Notes: a model not told the origin generated them from the letters alone. Positions 8,610 through 18,466 are shown, counted from the stretch's first letter. The stretch is DNA of 33,230 nucleotides from an uncultured Succinivibrio sp. (GCA_902785325.1 CACZXZ010000019.1:1-33230); one strand, 5' to 3'. Numbers and translations: made by a program.

Positions 8610-9674
8610 TTAAGACTTACGTTTTAAAAGGTAGAAAGCTAAGGATGCAAAGACAATACTTGCAAAGGAAGCTCCTATAATTGGAGGCACACCATAAACT
8701 ATAGAGAATGGGGATACTATCTGATTGAGCACATAATAGCCAAAGCCTAGGGCAATACCTGCTACAACTCTAGTACTCATATTCATTGAGCGTAATGGAC
8801 CAAAGATAGTGGATAAAGACAATAATAGCATTACTAGCATTACAAGGGGACTTAACAGCTTATTGTAGAAGAAAAGTCGATAACGGGAGGAATCCACACC
8901 ATTTTGCTCAATGTATTTTATGTAATCTACTAACTGCCAAATTGGCATATTTGAAGAAATCTCACCTAAGATCTCAAGTCTTTCTACGTTAACGTGTAGC
9001 TTCCAAGCTTTAGTTTTATAGTAGTTAGTGGCAACATTCTCATCGTTAATCTCATGCTCAATTACATTATGCATGATCCACTTTCCATCTTCGTATACAC
9101 CTTTATCAGCACGACTAATTTTACGTAAGGTAATACCATCAAAATCATAGCGAATAACATTCATAAGATGAGCATTGTTGTAAATGGAGCGAATGCCAAT
9201 AAAAGTATCCCCTTCTTTAAACCAAGTACCAGAGCTTGTAAAGGATATGCCCAAGCCATACACTTTAGTGTCATAACGCTCTTCAGCGTACTTTTCACAA
9301 CGAGCGGTAGCAAACTCACTTATACACATCACAATTATGATTAGGGGGAGTAAACTTTTAATACAGGACACACCAATATTAAGTTTTGATAAGCCTATAG
9401 ATTGCAACACAATAATTTCGGAGTTTTTTGCAAGATTACCAAGACCTATCACACCACCGATTAAGATAGATACGGGGAAGAAAGTTACAAAAGAGCTTGG
9501 AACTTTATAAAGGCAGTATTCAATTACAAACAAGAAATCAACACTACCTCTACCAATGTAACGCAGTGAATCAATTAAATTTATCAAGAATGTAAATAAG
9601 GTTAAACAAATAGATACTAGTAACACAGAGAAAATAATGTTTTTACCTACGTATCTATCTAAAATTCCAAACAT
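8610..9674 (-). CDS. lptG: LPS export ABC transporter permease LptG
   Basis: LptG pairs with LptF and the ATPase LptB to extract lipopolysaccharide from the inner membrane into the Lpt bridge. The 354 residues have the family layout: three N-terminal membrane helices (roughly 12-35, 57-80 and 103-120), a periplasmic beta-jellyroll in the middle, and three C-terminal helices from about 270. The cytoplasmic coupling segment reads NLAKNSEIIVLQSIGLS. ATG at 9674 has an AGGAT ribosome binding site. It starts 32 bases after the lptF stop, in the usual F-then-G order. Confidence 0.93.
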   Translation of the reverse strand: MFGILDRYVGKNIIFSVLLVSICLTLFTFLINLIDSLRYIGRGSVDFLFVIEYCLYKVPSSFVTFFPVSILIGGVIGLGNLAKNSEIIVLQSIGLSKLNIGVSCIKSLLPLIIIVMCISEFATARCEKYAEERYDTKVYGLGISFTSSGTWFKEGDTFIGIRSIYNNAHLMNVIRYDFDGITLRKISRADKGVYEDGKWIMHNVIEHEINDENVATNYYKTKAWKLHVNVERLEILGEISSNMPIWQLVDYIKYIEQNGVDSSRYRLFFYNKLLSPLVMLVMLLLSLSTIFGPLRSMNMSTRVVAGIALGFGYYVLNQIVSPFSIVYGVPPIIGASFASIVFASLAFYLLKRKS

Positions 9675-9706
9675 GAAGTTATATCCTACTTTTTAATTGA
9701 TCTAAT

Positions 9707-10816
9707 CTACTTGTTTTTAACAAGTGCTTTCTTTTTCTTGCCACCACGTTTTCTTTCAATATTTAAAGGCACTGCAACAAAAATAAAGAAAACAATCGGT
9801 ACTAGATATAAACCAGGGTAAATTGGTATTTTGCCTGAATTTACAATATTTCTCATACCAATTAAGGCTAAGTAATAACAGACAAAAAGAATAATGGCAG
9901 GGCCTAATCTTGCAAACTTACCTTGTCTTGGGTTTACCATTGACAAAGGAATAGCAATCACGGCAAAAATAAAACAAGCTAAAATGGAGGATATTCTCCA
10001 TTGTAGTTCAAGCTTTGAGCCTAAATCTTTGGCTTTAAGTAAGTCACCTGTTGGAACTGATTTTAAAGTGTCATCACTGTGATCTTCTTCAGCTGAAAAC
10101 AGTGGCAAAGCTAAAGTGCTATAAGCAGTCTTCTTTAAATTAGCTTGATGGGACTCATTTTGATAAACATATCCTTTCTCAAGGCTTAGCCACTGCACTC
10201 CGTCTTTGTCATAAGACATATGACCTTTAGTAGCTGACAAAAATAGTGGCTCATTTACACCTTTAAGATTAGAAATACTCTTAATGATATAAATGTTTTT
10301 CATCTGTTTATCTGTTTTAGAGTGATCTTCAAGTTCTTGAATGTAGATAGTGTAATCACCAAATTCTGTAAATTTACCACTTTCTATTGGTAAATATTGA
10401 GGATTAGTTTGAGCAGTTTCCTGAAGATTCTTTTGCTCAAAAGTAGCTTTTGGCAATAAATACAAAGAGTTAATACCTGTAAGTACAGCTGAGAAGCAAG
10501 CAATCAAAAGTGCTATTCTCATAATTCTAGCTGTTGAGATACCTACAGATTTCATGACCACCATTTCTGATTCAGAGGACATTCTTGATAAAGAAATGAT
10601 GATACCTACATATAAAGTTAAAGGTATGAGCACAAAGCCAATAGAAGGCATGGAGTACAACACTAATTCTGTAAGTACACCTACAGGTACAGAGCCTGAG
10701 GTTACCATACCTAAAGTCTTGATGATGGTTTGGCATAAAAAGATGGAAAACAAAATCACCAAGCAAATAAGCTGGACTTTTAAGATATCTTTAAAAATAT
10801 ATTTATTTAAAATCAA
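9707..10816 (-). CDS. lptF: LPS export ABC transporter permease LptF
   Basis: Partner permease of LptG in the LptB2FG transporter. The 369 residues carry three N-terminal TM helices, a periplasmic jellyroll domain and three C-terminal TM helices, then a Lys-rich end. The LptF coupling-helix signature is seen as RMSSESEMVVMKSVGIS. The start is a TTG (10816-10814): an AAGGA ribosome binding site sits at the proper distance and overlaps the holB stop. The first downstream ATG (at residue 37) would remove the first membrane helix. The gap to holB is only 10 bases, suggesting translational coupling. Confidence 0.92.
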   Translation of the reverse strand: MILNKYIFKDILKVQLICLVILFSIFLCQTIIKTLGMVTSGSVPVGVLTELVLYSMPSIGFVLIPLTLYVGIIISLSRMSSESEMVVMKSVGISTARIMRIALLIACFSAVLTGINSLYLLPKATFEQKNLQETAQTNPQYLPIESGKFTEFGDYTIYIQELEDHSKTDKQMKNIYIIKSISNLKGVNEPLFLSATKGHMSYDKDGVQWLSLEKGYVYQNESHQANLKKTAYSTLALPLFSAEEDHSDDTLKSVPTGDLLKAKDLGSKLELQWRISSILACFIFAVIAIPLSMVNPRQGKFARLGPAIILFVCYYLALIGMRNIVNSGKIPIYPGLYLVPIVFFIFVAVPLNIERKRGGKKKKALVKNK

Positions 10817-10826
10817 AATTAAATCC

Positions 10827-11912
10827 TTATTTGGCTCTTAAGGCTTGTATAAAAGCACTTAAAAGACAGTTTGGCGCTCTTGATGGCAACTTAGCATCAG
10901 TTACATTTACAAAAGTGAGCAAGTTATAAGCTTTAAATAAGCTTACAGCTGACAACTTACATAAATTGTCTAAATTAACTTGCCTTAAAAGTGGTAACTG
11001 TTCTTTTGAAACTCTTGCTTTATATTTTAGCAAATCTTTAATAAACAACCTTAAGATTAACGCTTTTTGTTCATCTGTTAATTTATTAAGGGAACTTACA
11101 ACCTTTTGCTCATTTACTCTATTTTCAATAGCGTCATTTAAGCCTTGTAAAATCTCTGTAGCAATTAAGTCTAATTGCTCGTTATAGTATTGTAGTGCTC
11201 CTATAGGAGAGCTTTTAGCAAGCTCAAGACACACTCTTGCTCTGTCTTGATTGAAATTATCTTTAAGCTCTTTTGATAGGTAATCTATACCTACTCTCTC
11301 CTCAACACTAGGAAGTTGGATTTTTAAAGCTCTAGATAAGATAGTAGCAGGTAGTGCATCAAAAGTGCTAGTAAGTAAAATAATGCAACTATCTTTAGGT
11401 GGCTCTTCAAAAGTTTTTAATAAAGCATTTGATGAGGCTTCATTCATAAGCTGTGCATTTGAGACGACACAAACTTTGCCATTACCTAAAATACTACCTT
11501 CAACTATCCACTCGCATAAACGACGGATACTCTCAACTTTAATACTTTTATTACCTTTAACAGGAGTGAGGCTCTCCTCTAAAAGAGGAGTACCCATATC
11601 TGAAAGGAGATCTTTAAAGTTGTGTGATAAGTCAGCACCATTATCAACTTGTTCAGTAGTTGCTGACAATACACTTAAAAAGTCTGGATGAGAGCCTTGT
11701 TGTAAATTGTTAAATAAAAGGCAGGACTTACAATTGTCACAGCACTTATCTCCTTGGCGGTTTTCACAGAGAATTAGCTTTGCAATTTCTAAAGCTAAAG
11801 AAGCTCCACCTAAGGTATTGTCACCACTTATGATAATAGAATGTGGAACTCTACCTTGTTTTATAGAAGAGCTTAAATGTTGAAAACTGCTTTCAAGCCA
11901 AGAGTTAAGCAT
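10827..11912 (-). CDS. holB: DNA polymerase III subunit delta'
   Basis: Delta' is the stator of the clamp-loader complex that places the beta clamp on primed DNA. The 361-residue product shows the AAA+-like N-terminal domain starting near HSIIISGDN. The P-loop lacks the Lys of a working Walker A, as expected for delta', which does not hydrolyse ATP. A zinc-binding set at Cys49, Cys58, Cys61 and Cys64 aligns with the E. coli spacing. NALLKTFEEPP and ATILSRAL (SRC-like sensor) follow. The start overlaps the tmk stop by 8 bases, the usual tmk-holB coupling. Confidence 0.93.
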   Translation of the reverse strand: MLNSWLESSFQHLSSSIKQGRVPHSIIISGDNTLGGASLALEIAKLILCENRQGDKCCDNCKSCLLFNNLQQGSHPDFLSVLSATTEQVDNGADLSHNFKDLLSDMGTPLLEESLTPVKGNKSIKVESIRRLCEWIVEGSILGNGKVCVVSNAQLMNEASSNALLKTFEEPPKDSCIILLTSTFDALPATILSRALKIQLPSVEERVGIDYLSKELKDNFNQDRARVCLELAKSSPIGALQYYNEQLDLIATEILQGLNDAIENRVNEQKVVSSLNKLTDEQKALILRLFIKDLLKYKARVSKEQLPLLRQVNLDNLCKLSAVSLFKAYNLLTFVNVTDAKLPSRAPNCLLSAFIQALRAK

Positions 11913-12531
11913 AGAGGTTATCCAGTAATTTCCTAATGTGAGAGCTTACATTGTCTAGAGTGTCATCGCCATTTACCACTTTAATAATGTTAGGATCTTG
12001 CTTTGCACACTCAAGATAGGTGTTACGTACTCGTACAAAAAAGTCCATTTTAGACTGTTCAAATCTATCTAGTTCACCACGAGCTTTTGCTCTTTGCATG
12101 CCTTTTATAGGATCGATATCTAAAAGAATCGTAAGATTAGGCTTAAAATCTCCTAATACCACTTTACTAATGACTTTAATCTCACCAAGATCCATACCAC
12201 GACCACCACCTTGATAGGCTACTGTAGATAGATCGTGGCGGTCACAAATGACATCCACACCTTGCTCTATTGCAGGCTTAATCACGGTGTTAACAAGTTG
12301 AGCACGAGCTGCATACATAAGTAATAGCTCTGTAGTATCGCACATAGCATCATCTTTGCGAGGAGTCTTTAATAAGTTTCTAATCTCCTCAGCAATAGGA
12401 GTACCACCAGGTTCACGAACCTTGATATAACGACGATTATGTTGTTGTAAATACTGCTCAATAGTTTTTAGCTGTGTAGATTTACCAGAGCCTTCTGTAC
12501 CCTCAAGGGTAATAAAAACACCTTTAGACAT
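11905..12531 (-). CDS. tmk: Thymidylate kinase
   Basis: Phosphorylates dTMP to dTDP with ATP, an essential step in dTTP synthesis. The 208 residues match the family. The P-loop GTEGSGKST spans residues 11-19. The DR[HY] block DRHDLSTVAYQGGGRG binds substrate, and a LID-type segment ARGELDRFE follows. It lies 63 bases after mltG, overlaps holB by 8 bases, and has a possible own promoter (extended -10) in the gap. Confidence 0.97.
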   Translation of the reverse strand: MSKGVFITLEGTEGSGKSTQLKTIEQYLQQHNRRYIKVREPGGTPIAEEIRNLLKTPRKDDAMCDTTELLLMYAARAQLVNTVIKPAIEQGVDVICDRHDLSTVAYQGGGRGMDLGEIKVISKVVLGDFKPNLTILLDIDPIKGMQRAKARGELDRFEQSKMDFFVRVRNTYLECAKQDPNIIKVVNGDDTLDNVSSHIRKLLDNLYA

Positions 12532-12565
12532 ATGCTTTACTTAACTTAAAAAAAATAGTGAACAC

Positions 12566-12584
12566 GCCATTATAGCATAATGGC
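12566..12584 (-). promoter_or_regulatory. tmk upstream extended -10 within a hairpin
   Basis: On the minus strand TGCTATAAT (12577-12569) is a perfect extended -10 that would start RNA about 30 bases before tmk. The same bases form an 8-bp stem (12566-12573 with 12577-12584), and an 8-base T-run lies shortly downstream. The site could be a promoter, a weak terminator of mltG, or both. Confidence 0.45.
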
Positions 12585-12594
12585 TTGCGTGTAA

Positions 12595-13857
12595 TTAAGG
12601 ATCAACTGTTATGGAAATGACGTCTTCGTCATTTTCCGTTACTATCGCAGTATCAATGTCGGCTTCTGTAATGTTGTTATTGTCTGCCTTGTTAGGATCA
12701 GTTGTTTTAGCTTGCGCTTTACTATTAGCTTGAGTGAAAGCCTTAGTATCTTTAGCATCTTGATTAGCTTTCTTAAGTTTAGCTAAATACTGTTTAACGC
12801 TCTTTCTGTATTCTTTAACTGCTTTATTGTGCTCTTGTAAGCTATTAGTAAATACATGCCCATCTTTTGGGGAATAGCTTTTTGCCACAAAATACAAAGC
12901 TTTGCTCTTTTCAGGGCTTAAAGCAGCCTCAATTGAAGGTTTACTTGGCATACAAATAGGACTTGGAGGCAGACCTGCTCTAGTGTAGGTGTTATAGGCA
13001 TGATCTGTTTTTAGGTGGCGACGGGTAAGTTTTCCTACAAAAACTTTATTGATGCCATACATGACAGTAGGATCAGTTTGTAAGCGCATTTTTAATCTTA
13101 GACGATTTAAAAAGACAGCACTTACTAATTTACGCTCACTGTCTAAACTGGTCTCTTTTTCAATTAAAGAAGCTAAGATTAAAGCTTGATATGGGGTTTT
13201 AATCTCCTCATTTTTTGCTCTTTTATCCCAAGCTTGCTTTAAGTATTGCAACTGCTTTATAAGACCTACTTTAAACATTTTAAAGTAAGGCTCTTTCTCA
13301 TACATAGGATAGGTAGCTGGAGCTATAAAACCTTCTAAGTTTTCATAAGGACCATCTATAAAGGAAAGTAAATCCTGATGCTCTTTTAAAGCCTCCTGCA
13401 TAAGTTTGTCAGGAGTTGAAATTAACAAAGAAAACTTATCATCCTTTAAAGATCTTTTACTAATGCTATTTAAAATACGCATTAGGTTAGTACCTTCAGC
13501 AATAGTAAAGGTTGGATATTTTTTAATGACTACATTACCTTGCACCATATCGTGCAATAGTTCTAACAGAGTCTTTTTACCACCAACAAAGTAATCACCT
13601 TTTTGAATGGCGGTAAATTGTGGATTAAATTTAAAGTAAATTTTATAAATATATTTAGCTACAAGATTAGGTGCAAAATCGTCAATGACTGTAGCTTGGG
13701 TAAAACCTGATTTAACTGAATAGATTTGACTTTTATAGGTTATAGGCTCAGTTTTAAGGGCGTAAACAGCATAAGCTGTATAGCTTGCTAAAGCTGACAC
13801 AAAGACAAAGGCGAAGACACAAAGTATAAGGATTACTTTTGATTTTTTACTTATCAT
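12595..13857 (-). CDS. mltG: Endolytic murein transglycosylase MltG (YceG)
   Basis: Inner-membrane lytic transglycosylase that cleaves nascent glycan strands and is thought to terminate their elongation. An N-terminal membrane anchor (about 8-33) precedes a LysM-like domain and the YceG catalytic domain. The catalytic glutamate is predicted at Glu233 in LASLIEKET, with supporting motifs FLNRLRLKMRLQTDPTVMYG and AGLPPSPICMPS. The 420 residues exceed the usual length of about 340. The surplus is a C-terminal Lys/Ala/Asn/Asp-rich tail of about 75 residues that looks disordered. It heads the mltG-tmk-holB-lptF-lptG run and follows the GGDEF-like gene by 58 bases. Confidence 0.93.
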   Translation of the reverse strand: MISKKSKVILILCVFAFVFVSALASYTAYAVYALKTEPITYKSQIYSVKSGFTQATVIDDFAPNLVAKYIYKIYFKFNPQFTAIQKGDYFVGGKKTLLELLHDMVQGNVVIKKYPTFTIAEGTNLMRILNSISKRSLKDDKFSLLISTPDKLMQEALKEHQDLLSFIDGPYENLEGFIAPATYPMYEKEPYFKMFKVGLIKQLQYLKQAWDKRAKNEEIKTPYQALILASLIEKETSLDSERKLVSAVFLNRLRLKMRLQTDPTVMYGINKVFVGKLTRRHLKTDHAYNTYTRAGLPPSPICMPSKPSIEAALSPEKSKALYFVAKSYSPKDGHVFTNSLQEHNKAVKEYRKSVKQYLAKLKKANQDAKDTKAFTQANSKAQAKTTDPNKADNNNITEADIDTAIVTENDEDVISITVDP

Positions 13858-13886
13858 AGGAAACTTTTTGAACTTTTGTTTACCTT

Positions 13887-13914
13887 ATTATAAGACAAAA
13901 ACACTAAGCTTACA
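13887..13914 (-). promoter_or_regulatory. Probable promoter of the mltG operon
   Basis: The minus strand has TGTAAG (13914-13909), a 16-base spacer and a perfect TATAAT (13892-13887), about 30 bases before the mltG ATG. The -35 is only a partial match to TTGACA. Confidence 0.45.
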
Positions 13915-13915
13915 C

Positions 13916-15337
13916 TTAACTTAAAGGCCAAGATCTTGGTGATACTTGCTCTTCAACCTCGATATAAGAAGTGTTCTTTGCCTCTTCTTCATGACGGTGT
14001 TTATCAAGATCTTCATTTAGATGGCGAACTAAAGTACAAAAATCATGACCACTTTCAATAGTGTTAGCACTAACGATTACGCATTTTTGTCTTACAGAAT
14101 AATTTTGTACATATAAAGGAGCATTTATCTTATCTTGGATATCAAAGCAGATACGCTCAACATCAATAACAGTTTGAATATTTTTCAAAAAGATTAGAAT
14201 TTCAGCACCGATACGGCAGACTCTATCGTTATAACCGATAACAGATTCAATTCTCTTAGTAATGTTAAGTAAAATCTCATCACCTGCTCTATAACCAAAA
14301 GTGTTATTAACTTGCTTAAAGTGCACTAGCTCCACACAAACTAAGGCATGCTCTTGATAATTCTTAAGCTCATTTTGCACTAGTTGAATAAAGGTTTCAT
14401 GATTTAGAGCATTAGTTAAATAATCTACTAATTTAGTTTCCTTGTGTTTAATAATGTAATTTACTAAAACTAAACCTAAACTTAAGCAAATTAAGTACAA
14501 CAGTGCAAAGATAAATATAAAGGTTGCAATATAAGATTGAGTATCTATCTCTTGCTTAATTTTCAAAGACAAATCCCAACGCTGCTTACCTACGAACAAA
14601 GACTTTTGTTTAGTGCTTTTATCACGATACTTAAATAGGCTGTTATCACCCCAGATAAAATCACTACTACCTTTGTTAACAGAAGATCTTATTGCATATA
14701 CAAAGAGTTTATCCTCTACATTTAATTTTACGCACTCTAGAAACTTACTAAAATCAACGACAATACCTACATAGCCCCAATATTTGTCATCAATAAACAC
14801 TGCTTGGCGGTTAAAAATTAAAGAGTCATGATTTTTAACACTTAAAATAGGACCTTGTACAATCACATCGTTAGGATTGTTTTGAGCAAGTCTTCTGTAA
14901 TATTCTGATGCAGAATCATTGAAGTACTCAATAGCTGAATTTTGTTTAAGCTCACTTGGATGTACTAAAGAAACGATATCGTCACAAGCTACTACATAAG
15001 CTTTAATAAAAGCATTGTTTTTATTGTTAAAGAAAGCTGACAAATCGCGTGGCATCAAAGTAGTTTTAATAAAATCCTCAATTTCTGCAGTTGAGGAGTC
15101 TGGATTACTAGTAATAAAGTTATTTAAGCGATTAGTGTTTTTAAATACGACTTGATATTCTTTGATAATAGAATTAGACAAGTTAATCATACGCTCAGAA
15201 CTTAGAGCATTGTTTTTGTTAGCTAAAGCTTGAGTAATATTATTTTTTAAATATAGTCCTGATGCTAAAAACACCACAGAAATAATTAAAAAAGTCGATA
15301 GAAATAGGATTTCTTTTAAGTATCGAAGCTTTAACAT
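13916..15337 (-). CDS. Membrane sensor protein with degenerate GGDEF domain
   Basis: 473 residues. TM1 (about 10-29), a periplasmic sensor of roughly 240 residues, TM2 (about 269-294) and a cytoplasmic GGDEF-type domain (from about 303). The periplasmic part has features of CHASE/CACHE-like sensors (GPILSVKN, then WGYVGIVVDFSKFLE). The domain start DYLTNALNHETF mirrors DxLTgLxNR. However, the active-site loop reads G377-A-E-I-L381 instead of GGDEF, and the metal site LDxDxFK is VELVHFK. The guanine-contacting Asn and Asp of the VNNTFGYRAGDE block remain. Diguanylate cyclase activity is therefore unlikely; a nucleotide-sensing or scaffold role is possible. The ATG has a GGA ribosome binding site. 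Confidence 0.85.
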   Translation of the reverse strand: MLKLRYLKEILFLSTFLIISVVFLASGLYLKNNITQALANKNNALSSERMINLSNSIIKEYQVVFKNTNRLNNFITSNPDSSTAEIEDFIKTTLMPRDLSAFFNNKNNAFIKAYVVACDDIVSLVHPSELKQNSAIEYFNDSASEYYRRLAQNNPNDVIVQGPILSVKNHDSLIFNRQAVFIDDKYWGYVGIVVDFSKFLECVKLNVEDKLFVYAIRSSVNKGSSDFIWGDNSLFKYRDKSTKQKSLFVGKQRWDLSLKIKQEIDTQSYIATFIFIFALLYLICLSLGLVLVNYIIKHKETKLVDYLTNALNHETFIQLVQNELKNYQEHALVCVELVHFKQVNNTFGYRAGDEILLNITKRIESVIGYNDRVCRIGAEILIFLKNIQTVIDVERICFDIQDKINAPLYVQNYSVRQKCVIVSANTIESGHDFCTLVRHLNEDLDKHRHEEEAKNTSYIEVEEQVSPRSWPLS

Positions 15338-15362
15338 AACTTTTAATCCACATCTTTATACA

Positions 15363-15403
15363 GGCGTACAAAGTACAAAAGTTTAGGTACGCCAATTTTT
15401 TTT
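15363..15403 (+). terminator. Terminator-like hairpin upstream of valS
   Basis: A 7-bp GC-containing stem (15363-15369 with 15387-15393) followed on the plus strand by a run of eight T (15396-15403). No plus-strand gene lies upstream of it; the nearest start is the divergent GGDEF-like gene at 15337. It could end a short untranslated RNA or block antisense transcription. Confidence 0.5.
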
Positions 15404-15455
15404 AAACTTTCTTGTTCTCAATCTTTAATCATACTTTATTTAAAAACAAGCTAGT

Positions 15456-15471
15456 AGTGAGAAAAATCACA
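15456..15471. promoter_or_regulatory. CRP-like binding site
   Basis: AGTGA-N6-TCACA matches nine of the ten conserved bases of the CRP consensus TGTGA-N6-TCACA. It lies between the GGDEF-like gene and valS, and could act on either. It sits close to, and would overlap, a predicted valS promoter. Confidence 0.45.
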
Positions 15472-15476
15472 AACAG

Positions 15477-15485
15477 TGTTAAAAT
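15477..15485 (+). promoter_or_regulatory. Possible extended -10 promoter of valS
   Basis: TGTTAAAAT fits an extended -10 element about 50 bases before the valS ATG. There is no convincing -35. The CRP-like site would be centred near -28, a position more typical of repression than activation. Confidence 0.35.
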
Positions 15486-15533
15486 ACATCAAATTTTTTT
15501 AGAAGTAAAAAATACAAACCAAGGTTAATTACT

Positions 15534-18404
15534 ATGGAAATGGATAAGATCTATACCCCTGAAAATTTTGAAAGTGACACCTACAAACAGTGGGAAGAGG
15601 CTGGTTTATTTAAGCCAAACTATGATGAAAGCAAGGAGTCTTTCTCAATTGCCCTACCACCACCTAATGTGACAGGCTCTCTACACATGGGTCACGCTTT
15701 CCAACAAACCATTATGGATACTCTTATCCGTTATCATCGCATGAAAGGCGACAATACCTTATGGCAATGTGGTACTGATCATGCTGGTATCGCAACTCAG
15801 ATGGTGGTTGAGCGTAAATTAGCAAAAGAAGAGAATTTAACTCGCCATGATCTTGGTCGTGAGGAATTCATCAACCGTATTTGGAAGTGGAAAGAGCAAT
15901 CTGGTGGCACCATCACCAAGCAAATGAGACGTTTAGGAGCTTCTGTAGATTGGTCTCGTGAACGCTTTACTATGGATGAAGGTCTATCTAAAGCGGTTTT
16001 AGAAGTTTTCGTACGCTTATATGATGAAGATTTAATCTATCGTGGTAAGCGTCTTGTAAACTGGGATCCTAAATTGCGCACTGCAATTTCTGATCTTGAA
16101 GTTGAAAATAAAGATGTAAAAGGCTACATGTGGTACATAAAGTACAAGTTAGCCGATGGCGTTAAAACTTCTGATGGTAAAGATTACTTATTAGTTGCAA
16201 CTACCCGTCCTGAAACCTTATTAGGTGATAGTGCGGTTGCTGTAAACCCATCTGATGAGCGTTATAAGTCAGTGGTTGGTAAATTCCTAGAATTACCTTT
16301 AGTTGGCCGTAAAATTCCTGTAGTTGCTGATATCCACGCTGATATGACCACTGGTACTGGCTGCGTTAAAATCACTCCAGCTCACGACTTTAACGACTAT
16401 GCTGTAGGTAAAAGATGCAAATTACCTATGCTAAACATTTTAACTGAGGATGCACACATCCGTGATGAGGCAGAAGTATTCAACACTCTAGGTGAGCCAT
16501 CTGATGAGGTATCTTCTTACATTCCTGAAGCTTACCGTGGCTTAGATCGTTTTGAAGCTCGTGACAAGATGGTTGAAGATCTAAAAGCTCAAGGCTTATT
16601 AGATCATATTGAAGATCACAACCTATCGCAGCCTTATGGCGACCGTGGTGGTGTACCTATCGAGCCTATGCTTACCGATCAGTGGTATGTAAGAGCAAGT
16701 GTCTTAGGTAAGCCTGCAGTTGAAGCTGTAAAAGATGGCAGAATTAAGTTCGTACCAGCTCAATACACTAACATGTACTATTCTTGGATGAACGATCTTC
16801 AAGATTGGTGTATTTCTCGTCAATTATGGTGGGGCCACAGAATTCCTGCTTGGTATGACGACAATGGTAAAGTATATGTAGCAAGAAACGAGGAAGAAGT
16901 TCGCTCTAAGTACAAACTTGCAAGTGATGTTCACTTAACTCGTGATCCTGACGTTTTAGATACTTGGTTCTCTTCAGCTTTATGGACCTTCTCTACTTTA
17001 GGTTGGCCTGATAACACCAAAGAGCTTAAGATGTTCCACCCAACCTCTGCTCTAGTAACAGGTTTTGACATTATCTTCTTCTGGGTTGCACGTATGATCA
17101 TGATGACCATGCACTTTATGAAGAATGAAGATGGCACCCCTCAAGTTCCATTTAAGACCGTTTATGTAACAGGTCTTATCCGTGACGAGGAAGGTAATAA
17201 GATGTCTAAGTCTAAAGGTAACGTTTTAGATCCTTTAGACATGATTGACGGTATCGACAGAGATAGCTTAATTGCAAAACGTACAGCTAATATGATGCAA
17301 CCTCAGATGGCTGAGAAGATTGCAAAACGTACCGCAAAGCAATTCCCTGATGGTATTGCACCACACGGTACTGATGCCCTACGTTTCACCCTTTGTGCTC
17401 TAGCTTCAAATGGTCGTGACATCAACTGGGATATGAAGCGTTTAGACGGTTATAGAAACTTCTGTAATAAGATTTGGAATGCTTCCCGTTTCGTACTTAT
17501 GAATGTAAGTGAAATGAAGCTTACAAAGCCTAATGTAGCAGATCTATCTGTTGCAGATAAATTTATCAGATCAAAGATGAAGAAGGCTATTGCAGATGTA
17601 ACCGCATCTATCAATGCATTCAGATTCGACCAAGTTGCTAATACCATTTATGAGTTTATTTGGAATGAGTACTGCGATTGGTACTTAGAGTTTACTAAGG
17701 CTATCTTAAAGTCTGATAAAGCAACAGCTGAGCAAAAGAACGCAACAGCTTATACTCTAGTTGAAGTTCTAGAAGCTGTAATGAGATTAGTTCACCCTGT
17801 AATGCCATTCTTAACTCAAAACATTTGGCTACAAACCGCTCCTATGATTGGTAAGTTAAATGAGCAAAAGACCATCATCAATGCAGCTTTCCCACAAGAG
17901 AGCGATTTTGATGAGGACAAGAAGGCTGAGGCTGATATTAACTTTATCAAGGATGTAGCAACCACCATCAGAAATCTTCGTGCTGAGATGAAGGTATCCC
18001 CTTCTGTTAAATTAGCACCTATGATGCGTGGCGCTAGTGCTGTAGAGCAAGCTTGTGCACAAGACAACTTTGCTTTCATGGAAAACTTAGCTAACATCGA
18101 AATGATTAAGTTTGTTGCAGATAATGAGTCTCTTCCACCTTGTACTTCAAAGCCTTTAGGCAATGCTGAAATCCTTATCCCAATGAAAGATTTGGTAAAT
18201 AAAGAAGAGGAAATCAAGCGCTTACAAGGCATGATTGACAAGCTAGTTGCTAACATCAAGTCTGGTGAGAGCAAGCTATCTAATGAAGCTTTCGTATCAA
18301 AAGCTCCTGCTAAGATCATTGAAGGTGCTAAGGCTCAATTAGAGCTTAACAAGACTCAACTTGAGAAAGTTCAAGCTCAATTAAATGAGATGAAGAACTT
18401 ATAG
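15534..18404 (+). CDS. valS: Valyl-tRNA synthetase
   Basis: Class I aminoacyl-tRNA synthetase charging tRNA-Val, with editing of threonine. The 956 residues match the bacterial length (951 in E. coli). The HIGH signature is HMGH at 51-54 within [13 protein letters not shown]. The CP1 editing domain follows ([34 protein letters not shown]). KMSKS lies at 556-560 ([10 protein letters not shown]). The C terminus (about 890-956) is the coiled-coil tRNA-binding arm typical of ValS. The first ATG is used, with an AAGG ribosome binding site; another ATG two codons in is equally possible. A strong terminator follows directly. Confidence 0.98.
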   Translation: MEMDKIYTPENFESDTYKQWEEAGLFKPNYDESKESFSIALPPPNVTGSLHMGHAFQQTIMDTLIRYHRMKGDNTLWQCGTDHAGIATQMVVERKLAKEENLTRHDLGREEFINRIWKWKEQSGGTITKQMRRLGASVDWSRERFTMDEGLSKAVLEVFVRLYDEDLIYRGKRLVNWDPKLRTAISDLEVENKDVKGYMWYIKYKLADGVKTSDGKDYLLVATTRPETLLGDSAVAVNPSDERYKSVVGKFLELPLVGRKIPVVADIHADMTTGTGCVKITPAHDFNDYAVGKRCKLPMLNILTEDAHIRDEAEVFNTLGEPSDEVSSYIPEAYRGLDRFEARDKMVEDLKAQGLLDHIEDHNLSQPYGDRGGVPIEPMLTDQWYVRASVLGKPAVEAVKDGRIKFVPAQYTNMYYSWMNDLQDWCISRQLWWGHRIPAWYDDNGKVYVARNEEEVRSKYKLASDVHLTRDPDVLDTWFSSALWTFSTLGWPDNTKELKMFHPTSALVTGFDIIFFWVARMIMMTMHFMKNEDGTPQVPFKTVYVTGLIRDEEGNKMSKSKGNVLDPLDMIDGIDRDSLIAKRTANMMQPQMAEKIAKRTAKQFPDGIAPHGTDALRFTLCALASNGRDINWDMKRLDGYRNFCNKIWNASRFVLMNVSEMKLTKPNVADLSVADKFIRSKMKKAIADVTASINAFRFDQVANTIYEFIWNEYCDWYLEFTKAILKSDKATAEQKNATAYTLVEVLEAVMRLVHPVMPFLTQNIWLQTAPMIGKLNEQKTIINAAFPQESDFDEDKKAEADINFIKDVATTIRNLRAEMKVSPSVKLAPMMRGASAVEQACAQDNFAFMENLANIEMIKFVADNESLPPCTSKPLGNAEILIPMKDLVNKEEEIKRLQGMIDKLVANIKSGESKLSNEAFVSKAPAKIIEGAKAQLELNKTQLEKVQAQLNEMKNL

Positions 18405-18424
18405 TTTAGTTTCAAATCTAATAT

Positions 18425-18457
18425 AATCCTCAAAGTCACAATGCTTTGAGGATTTTT
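18425..18457 (+). terminator. valS terminator
   Basis: A perfect 11-bp stem (18425-18435 with 18444-18454) and an 8-nt loop, with the T-run starting at the stem base. It lies 20 bases after the valS stop. The next gene starts only about 10 bases beyond it. Confidence 0.85.
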
Positions 18458-18466
18458 TATTTTGCT

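Noticed and set aside
15338-15533. T-box riboswitch before valS
   Set aside because: There is a terminator-like hairpin, but no T-box consensus or specifier stem is visible, and T-boxes are not expected in gammaproteobacteria.
17816-18319. Minus-strand frame of about 167 codons opposite the valS 3' end
   Set aside because: It lies wholly inside valS, its composition follows the antisense of valS codons, and it has no ribosome binding site.
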